NCBI GenBank assembly: GCA_007280315.1
Contig: QYQC01000112.1
Location: 1 to 7,550, forward strand
DNA from: Betaproteobacteria bacterium
GTDB taxonomy: Bacteria; Pseudomonadota; Gammaproteobacteria; Burkholderiales; SG8-39
Reading direction: 5' to 3'
DNA length: 7,550 nucleotides
The position numbers and the translations under genes were made by a program. Shown one piece after another: positions 1 to 4,093 of this stretch. The notes under the pieces are model-generated. The model saw nothing but the letters and a program-made list of their open reading frames with translations. It had not been told where the DNA came from and ran no database searches. How positions within the stretch are numbered: position 1 is the stretch's first letter; every line of letters starts with the position of its first letter.

Positions 1-31
1 AAACAAAGGACAGCTGCTTGATCATGCTCTA
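1..31 (-). pseudogene. uvrB: In-frame amber codon in uvrB with the UvrB frame continuing to the window edge
   Basis: On the minus strand the codons read GAC GAA TTC TAG AGC ATG ATC AAG CAG CTG TCC TTT GTT. Replacing TAG (31-29) with GAG gives DEFESMIKQLSFV. That matches the usual UvrB continuation at this point, where RFDEFE is followed by a short variable stretch and then FVSATP. A single base change therefore explains the stop, and there is no frameshift. An ATG at 25-23, two codons later, could in principle restart translation, but no good ribosome site precedes it. The gene may be a genuine nonsense allele, a split gene or a base-call/assembly error. The window ends too soon to show whether the downstream half is intact. 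Confidence 0.75.
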
Positions 32-1201
32 GAATTCGTCGAAGCGAAGAGGCCGGTTGTCCAGGGCCGAGGGAAGGCGAAAGCCGTAATCGACCAGGTT
101 CTCCTTGCGCGAGCGGTAACCCTTGTACATGCCCCCGATCTGGCCGACCGTGACATGGCTTTCGTCGATAATCATCAGCGCGTCGCGCGGCAGGTAGTCG
201 ATCAGCGTCGGTGGCGGCTCGCCCACCTTGCGTCCGGACAGGTGGCGCGAATAGTTTTCGATGCCTTTGCAGAAACCCATCTCGTTCAGCATTTCCAGGT
301 CGAAGCGGGTGCGTTGCTCGATGCGCTGCGCCTCGACCAGCTTGTTCGCCTTGACGAAGCTGTCGATGCGCTCGCGCAATTCGAGCTTGATCGCCTCGAT
401 CGCGCGCAGCGTGGTCGCGCGCGGCGTGACATAGTGACTGGACGGATAGACGGTGAAGCGCGGCACGCGCTGGTGCACGCGGCCGGTGAGCGGATCGAAA
501 ATCGCCAGCGTTTCGACTTCGTCGTCGTTCAGGCTGATGCGCACCGCGGTCTCGGAGTGCTCCGCCGGAAACACGTCGAGTACGTCGCCGCGAACGCGGA
601 AGGTGCCGCGCGCAAATTCGAATTCGTTGCGCTCGTATTGCATCGATGTCAGCCGCGCGATGATGTCGCGCTGCGACAGTTTCTCGCGCTCGCGCAGGTG
701 CAGAATCATGCCGTGATAGTCGACCGGGTCGCCGATGCCGTAGATGCAGGACACGGTGGCGACGATGATGGTGTCCTTGCGTTCCATCAGCGACTTGGTC
801 GCCGACAGCCGCATCTGTTCGATATGCTCGTTGATGCTCGAGTCCTTTTCGATGAACAGGTCGCGCGACGGCACGTAGGCCTCGGGCTGGTAATAATCGT
901 AGTAGGAAACGAAATACTCGACTGCGTTCTCCGGGAAGAATTCGCGCATTTCAGAGTACAACTGCGCCGCCAGCGTCTTGTTCGGCGCGATGATCAGCGC
1001 CGGTCGGCCCTGACGCGCGATCACCTGCGCCATGGTGTAGGTTTTGCCGGAACCGGTCACACCGAGCAGGGTCTGATAGGCGAGCCCGTTTTCCACCCCT
1101 TCGACCAGTTTGGCGATGGCTTCGGGCTGGTCGCCGGCGGGCTCGAATTGCTGGTGCAGCTTGAACGGGCTGTTGGGAAAAGTGACGATCAAGGGGTACA
1201 A
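29..1201 (-). CDS. uvrB: UvrB, excision nuclease subunit B, N-terminal 390 residues ending at a premature amber codon
   Basis: UvrB is the ATP-dependent damage-verification subunit of the UvrABC nucleotide excision repair system in the cytoplasm. The N-terminal part is well conserved: FKLHQQFEPAGDQ near residues 13-25, Walker A GVTGSGKT at 47-54, the damage-probing beta-hairpin region YYDYYQPEAYVPSRD at about 100-114, the UvrA-interaction domain after it, and the Walker B-type DESH at 346-349. Family members are about 670 residues long. This frame stops after 390, in the linker that normally leads into the second helicase domain, so the rest of the helicase motifs and the C-terminal UvrC-binding region are lost if the stop is real. 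The start is TTG at 1201: a TAA lies directly upstream in frame and no ATG precedes the conserved N-terminus. A second TTG at 1192 is the only other choice. Only a weak AAGAC-like ribosome site is present. No LexA-type CTGT-N8-ACAG box is visible upstream. Confidence 0.93.
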   Translation of the reverse strand: MYPLIVTFPNSPFKLHQQFEPAGDQPEAIAKLVEGVENGLAYQTLLGVTGSGKTYTMAQVIARQGRPALIIAPNKTLAAQLYSEMREFFPENAVEYFVSYYDYYQPEAYVPSRDLFIEKDSSINEHIEQMRLSATKSLMERKDTIIVATVSCIYGIGDPVDYHGMILHLREREKLSQRDIIARLTSMQYERNEFEFARGTFRVRGDVLDVFPAEHSETAVRISLNDDEVETLAIFDPLTGRVHQRVPRFTVYPSSHYVTPRATTLRAIEAIKLELRERIDSFVKANKLVEAQRIEQRTRFDLEMLNEMGFCKGIENYSRHLSGRKVGEPPPTLIDYLPRDALMIIDESHVTVGQIGGMYKGYRSRKENLVDYGFRLPSALDNRPLRFDEF

Positions 1202-1202
1202 T
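1173..1202 (+). promoter_or_regulatory. Candidate sigma70 promoter for the aminotransferase gene
   Basis: TTGGGA (1173-1178) and TACAAT (1197-1202) are separated by 18 bp, which would start transcription near 1209, about 27 nt before the ATG at 1236. The promoter would lie inside the first codons of the divergent uvrB. TTGACA at 1210-1215 has no matching -10 at a proper distance. The assignment rests on hexamer similarity only. Confidence 0.45.
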
Positions 1203-1235
1203 TAAGTCTTTGACAAAACGCGAAAGTTTAGCACG

Positions 1236-2453
1236 ATGAACGCCCCTCACTCCCCCTCCCTGCTTGCCGGCGTGCAAATGGCGCCGCGCGATCCGATACT
1301 TGGCCAAACCGAGGCTTTTAACGCCGACAAGAACCCGAAAAAGGTCAATCTCGGCGTCGGCGTCTACACCGGCGATGACGGCAAGGTGCCTCTTTTGGAG
1401 TGCGTAAGCCGCGCCGAGCGTCTACTGGTGGAACAGCCTGCGGCACGCAACTATCTCCCCATTGACGGCCTGGCCGCCTATGACAAGGCGGTGCAGGGCA
1501 TGATATTCGGCGCCGAAAGTCCGGCGGTCAAGGATGGCCGCATCGTCACGGTTCAGACCCTGGGAGGCACCGGCGGCCTGAGGGTGGGTGCGGATTTTCT
1601 GCACCGCACCTCGCCCGGTGCCGGGATGTGGATCAGCGATCCGAGCTGGGAGAACCACCGCGCGGTGTTCGAAAGCGCCGGCTTCAAGGTCAATACCTAT
1701 CCTTACTACGACGCCAAGACCCGCGGCATCGACTTCGAAGCGATGCTGGGCGGGCTCGAGGCCATCCCGGCCGGCGATATCGTGCTGCTGCACGCCTGCT
1801 GCCACAACCCGACCGGCGTCGACCTGAGTCAGGCGCAATGGGCCGGCGTCGCCGAGACCATGGCCGCGCGCGGGCTGGTCCCGTTCCTCGACATCGCCTA
1901 CCAGGGGTTTGCCGAAGGACTCGACGCCGACGGCAGCGCGGTGCGTCTGTTTGCGCAAAGCGGTATGCCGGTGCTGGTGGCCAATTCGTTCTCCAAGTCG
2001 TTCTCGCTCTACGGCGAGCGCGTGGGCACGCTCAATGTGGTCGCCGCAAGCAACGACGAAGCCGCGCGCGTGCTGTCGCAGATCAAGCGACTGGTGCGCA
2101 GCAATTATTCCAACCCGCCGACCCACGGCGGCAAGATCGTCACCACCGTGCTCGCGAACCCGGAACTACGCACGCTGTGGGAGCAGGAACTGGGGCAAAT
2201 GCGCGAGCGCATCAAGTCCATGCGCAAACTGCTGGTGGAGAAAATCCATGCGCGCGTACCCGGCGCCGATTTCAGCTTCGTTACGCGCCAGCGTGGCATG
2301 TTTTCCTATTCCGGCCTGACCAAAGAACAGGTGGTGCGCATGCGCGAGGAATTCGCCGTGTATGCAATCGAGAGCGGGCGCATCTGCGTCGCCGCGCTCA
2401 ATTCCGGAAACGTAGACTATTCCGCCGATGCGATTGCCAAAGTGATTGGATAG
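1236..2453 (+). CDS. tyrB: Class I aromatic / aspartate aminotransferase (PLP-dependent)
   Basis: This is a cytoplasmic PLP enzyme moving amino groups between aspartate or aromatic amino acids and 2-oxoglutarate, the last step in Asp, Tyr and Phe synthesis. The 405 residues match the usual family length of about 400. Active-site residues are all present: Trp138 in SWENH, Asn191 in HNPTG, Asp219 and Tyr222 in FLDIAYQGF, the Schiff-base Lys254 in NSFSKSFSLYGER with Arg262, Arg288 in RSNYSNPP, and Arg382 in ESGRICVAALN. Arg288 and Arg382 correspond to Arg292 and Arg386 of the E. coli enzymes, which bind the distal and alpha carboxylates, so dicarboxylic substrates are expected. Aspartate (AspC) and aromatic (TyrB) preference cannot be separated reliably by eye, so the symbol is tentative. 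The ATG at 1236 follows a weak GAAAG. It is divergent from uvrB with only 34 bp between the starts. Confidence 0.95.
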   Translation: MNAPHSPSLLAGVQMAPRDPILGQTEAFNADKNPKKVNLGVGVYTGDDGKVPLLECVSRAERLLVEQPAARNYLPIDGLAAYDKAVQGMIFGAESPAVKDGRIVTVQTLGGTGGLRVGADFLHRTSPGAGMWISDPSWENHRAVFESAGFKVNTYPYYDAKTRGIDFEAMLGGLEAIPAGDIVLLHACCHNPTGVDLSQAQWAGVAETMAARGLVPFLDIAYQGFAEGLDADGSAVRLFAQSGMPVLVANSFSKSFSLYGERVGTLNVVAASNDEAARVLSQIKRLVRSNYSNPPTHGGKIVTTVLANPELRTLWEQELGQMRERIKSMRKLLVEKIHARVPGADFSFVTRQRGMFSYSGLTKEQVVRMREEFAVYAIESGRICVAALNSGNVDYSADAIAKVIG

Positions 2454-2514
2454 GCGCGCGGGTTCCGCGCCGCGTCCGGCGGCGTATGCGACTGAAAACA
2501 AGCGGCGATTCCAA

Positions 2515-2543
2515 TTGACCTAAACGGGCCCAGACCGTAAAAT
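2515..2543 (+). promoter_or_regulatory. Sigma70 promoter of the tRNA-Asn gene with GC-rich discriminator
   Basis: TTGACC (2515-2520) and TAAAAT (2538-2543) are separated by exactly 17 bp. The bases after the -10, ACGGCCC, are GC-rich, as is typical of stable-RNA promoters under stringent control. Transcription would start near 2550 and give a leader of about 30 nt before the mature tRNA. The -10 sits in the centre of a perfect inverted repeat CCGTA-AAA-TACGG (2535-2547). The leader itself can form a 6-bp stem, AGCCCG with CGGGTT. Confidence 0.75.
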
Positions 2544-2581
2544 ACGGCCCTTCCCAAGCCCGTTTCCACCGGGTTCACCGT

Positions 2582-2657
2582 TCCCCGATAGCTCAGCTGG
2601 TAGAGCGACGGACTGTTAATCCGCAGGTCCCAGGTTCGAGCCCTGGTCGGGGAGCCA
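2582..2657 (+). tRNA. tRNA-Asn (anticodon GTT)
   Basis: A complete 76-nt cloverleaf that reads AAC/AAU codons. The 7-bp acceptor stem TCCCCGA/TCGGGGA is perfect. The D arm is GCTC/GAGC with an 8-nt loop. The anticodon loop CTGTTAA has GTT at 2615-2617. The T arm CCAGG/CCTGG encloses TTCGAGC. The discriminator is G and the 3' CCA is encoded. The only flaw is an A-C mismatch at the top of the anticodon stem (27-43), where the E. coli gene has G-U. A single-gene transcription unit is likely, since its own promoter lies just upstream and no second tRNA follows. Confidence 0.97.
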
Positions 2658-2773
2658 AGTAAATCAATATGTTACAGAATACAGTTAAACTATTTCATTA
2701 GATTAATAAGCGATTATTTGACGCCATGGCCAGACTTCTTCGATCACCGGCACCCACGCCAGGAGTAATTGAG
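2658..2773 (+). other. AT-rich spacer between tRNA-Asn and the small winged-helix gene
   Basis: The first 65 bases or so are strikingly AT-rich compared with the surrounding DNA. They hold a short inverted repeat AATAA-GCGA-TTATT (2705-2718) but no convincing terminator T-run. TTACAG (2672-2677) with CATTAG (2696-2701) at 18 bp is a poor promoter candidate. The stretch probably contains the end of the tRNA transcript and the promoter of the downstream gene, but neither can be fixed by eye. No integrase gene or repeat of the tRNA 3' end is visible in the window. Confidence 0.4.
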
Positions 2774-3019
2774 ATGCACGCAAGCTCTATTCTGCAGTAC
2801 CTGAAAAAGAACGGCCAGCAACTCGATCAGGAGATCGCAGTGGGGACCGGAATTCCGCTTCCCAAGGTGCGCTTGTCGCTATCCGATCTGTCCGCGCGGG
2901 GGGAAATTTCCAGGTGCAACGTGACCAGGTTCAATGACGGCAAAGCGATCGAAGGCATGCTCTGCCGTATCGCCGGAACCATTCCGCCCAAAGCGCCGGG
3001 CAGGAAGCCAGGAAGCTGA
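2774..3019 (+). CDS. Small winged-helix-like DNA-binding protein, 81 residues
   Basis: I do not recognise a named gene. The N-terminal 55 residues have the look of a winged helix: SSILQYLKKNGQQLDQEIAV is a first helix and turn, TGIPLPKVRLSLSDLSARG resembles the helix-turn-recognition helix, and EISRCNVTRF could be the wing. The tail is Pro/Lys/Arg-rich (PPKAPGRKPGS) and likely disordered. This plan is common in small ArsR-, MarR- and FeoC-like regulators. The start is the ATG at 2774 because AGGAG (2761-2765) lies 8 nt upstream. An in-frame ATG at 2726 would add 16 residues, but it has no ribosome site and would absorb this Shine-Dalgarno. It is convergent with the PrsW gene, 43 bp apart, so regulation of that operon would be speculative. 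Confidence 0.7.
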   Translation: MHASSILQYLKKNGQQLDQEIAVGTGIPLPKVRLSLSDLSARGEISRCNVTRFNDGKAIEGMLCRIAGTIPPKAPGRKPGS

Positions 3020-3062
3020 CGGCAGCGCCACGGCGCCGCAACGCGCTTGTAGCCTGGCTCGC

Positions 3063-4088
3063 CTACTTTCCGAGCATATACAGCTGCCATAGATCCTTGC
3101 GGTTCATATGCAGCATCGGCTGGATTGCCATCAGTGCGGTCCTGCCGATGCTGCCCTCGAGATAGCGCATCTCGGTGAATTTGTCTTTGGTCGGTTCATC
3201 CACCGGCGCGTCGAAACCGTTCTCGCGCATGATCAGTATCCCCTTGGCACGCAAAGCGAGCTCGGTATAGAGACGCAGGTAGCATAGAATGTCCGCGACC
3301 ACCGGGCCGCGGAATTTGTCCTTCAGCGTATGCAGGTACTCTCCCACTGGTGAATCGGCGAGGCGGCCGGAGTTGATCAATTCCAGCATTTCGGCGTCTG
3401 CGTCGAAGCCCGAGCCGAGCCAGTTGCCCACCGCTTTCTCGCTGCGCTCGAATACGACATAAAGCAGGGGCGGCAGAACCAGCAATATGACCAGGGTCGC
3501 AATCCTCGGCGAGTGCGACAAGTGGTTGTAGCCGGAGTGCAGCACCAGAGCGAGCCCGAACCCGGGAAGCAGCGCCTGCAGGTTTTCCCGCTTGGCCCGC
3601 TCCAGCATTGCCAACCCCATCACCGCGAAGATTGCCGTGGCGCCGCCATGCATGATTGCGGTGCCGAAGCCGCGGACGATCCAGGTGCCGACGCCGGCGT
3701 CCGGAATCAGCTTGAGGAAATAGAGGTTCTCGACCATCGCGAACCCGGTACCGACGGCGAAGCCGAAAATTGCGGCGTCCACCAGAAATCCGATTCGATG
3801 GGTGCGAATCAAGGCGACGATCACCAGACCCTTCAGCAGTTCTTCGATGAGCGGCGCGACGTAACGAGAATAGCGCGGCAGATCGATATCGATCAGATCG
3901 AGCGCCGCGCCGTTTGCCAGGTAGCTGGCGCCGGCAACCACCGCGCCGCAGGCGACGACGGTGATGACGCCGCGCAGTTTCACCAGCTTGTAGCTGTCCA
4001 GATAAAGCAGCGCTGCGAGGAATGTCAGAACCGGCAGCAAACCCACCAGTGCGTGTAACGGCATCGTCGTCGACATAGTCTGCGGCAT
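3063..4088 (-). CDS. PrsW-family intramembrane metalloprotease with a soluble C-terminal domain
   Basis: PrsW proteins are multi-pass inner-membrane zinc proteases; in Bacillus PrsW cuts the anti-sigma factor RsiW. Family motifs are in order and numbered from the ATG at 4088: EELLK (Glu82-Glu83-Lys86), FAMVEN (Glu120-Asn121), His147 in MHGGATAIF and HSGYNH (His184, Asn188). About seven hydrophobic segments lie between residues 11 and 213. The following 128 residues carry no membrane segment and are charged, making the protein 341 residues, clearly longer than the roughly 220-residue Bacillus PrsW. The start at 4088 lies 5 bp behind the stop of the upstream protease gene, with a weak AGGG; ATGs at 4076 and 4064 are alternatives. 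An in-frame extension to 4274 lies wholly inside the upstream gene and reads as Arg/Ala-rich shadow sequence, so it was discarded. Co-transcription with the upstream gene is very likely. The substrate is unknown. Confidence 0.88.
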   Translation of the reverse strand: MPQTMSTTMPLHALVGLLPVLTFLAALLYLDSYKLVKLRGVITVVACGAVVAGASYLANGAALDLIDIDLPRYSRYVAPLIEELLKGLVIVALIRTHRIGFLVDAAIFGFAVGTGFAMVENLYFLKLIPDAGVGTWIVRGFGTAIMHGGATAIFAVMGLAMLERAKRENLQALLPGFGLALVLHSGYNHLSHSPRIATLVILLVLPPLLYVVFERSEKAVGNWLGSGFDADAEMLELINSGRLADSPVGEYLHTLKDKFRGPVVADILCYLRLYTELALRAKGILIMRENGFDAPVDEPTKDKFTEMRYLEGSIGRTALMAIQPMLHMNRKDLWQLYMLGK

Positions 4089-4093
4089 CCGCC

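Noticed and set aside
25..36. Adjacent XbaI and EcoRI-like sites (TCTAGAATTC) suggesting a cloning junction
   Set aside because: The GAATTC codes for the conserved Glu-Phe of UvrB and the frame continues as UvrB on both sides, so no vector sequence is present; the XbaI site is created by the amber change itself.
155..1213. Long plus-strand reading frame of 352 codons opposite uvrB
   Set aside because: It is the antisense shadow of a clearly conserved UvrB; the translation is rich in Arg, His, Asp and Val without any family motif and has no ribosome site.
2473..2486. Hairpin CGCCG-CGTC-CGGCG behind the aminotransferase as a terminator
   Set aside because: Only 5 bp of stem and no T-run follows, so it is not a convincing rho-independent terminator.
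1628..2518. Plus-strand frame of 296 codons within the aminotransferase
   Set aside because: Alternate-frame shadow of a gene with a full set of catalytic residues; Arg-rich and without motifs.
3020..3062. Terminator between the convergent small gene and the PrsW gene
   Set aside because: Only short imperfect stems can be drawn and neither strand has a T-run; termination here is not visible.
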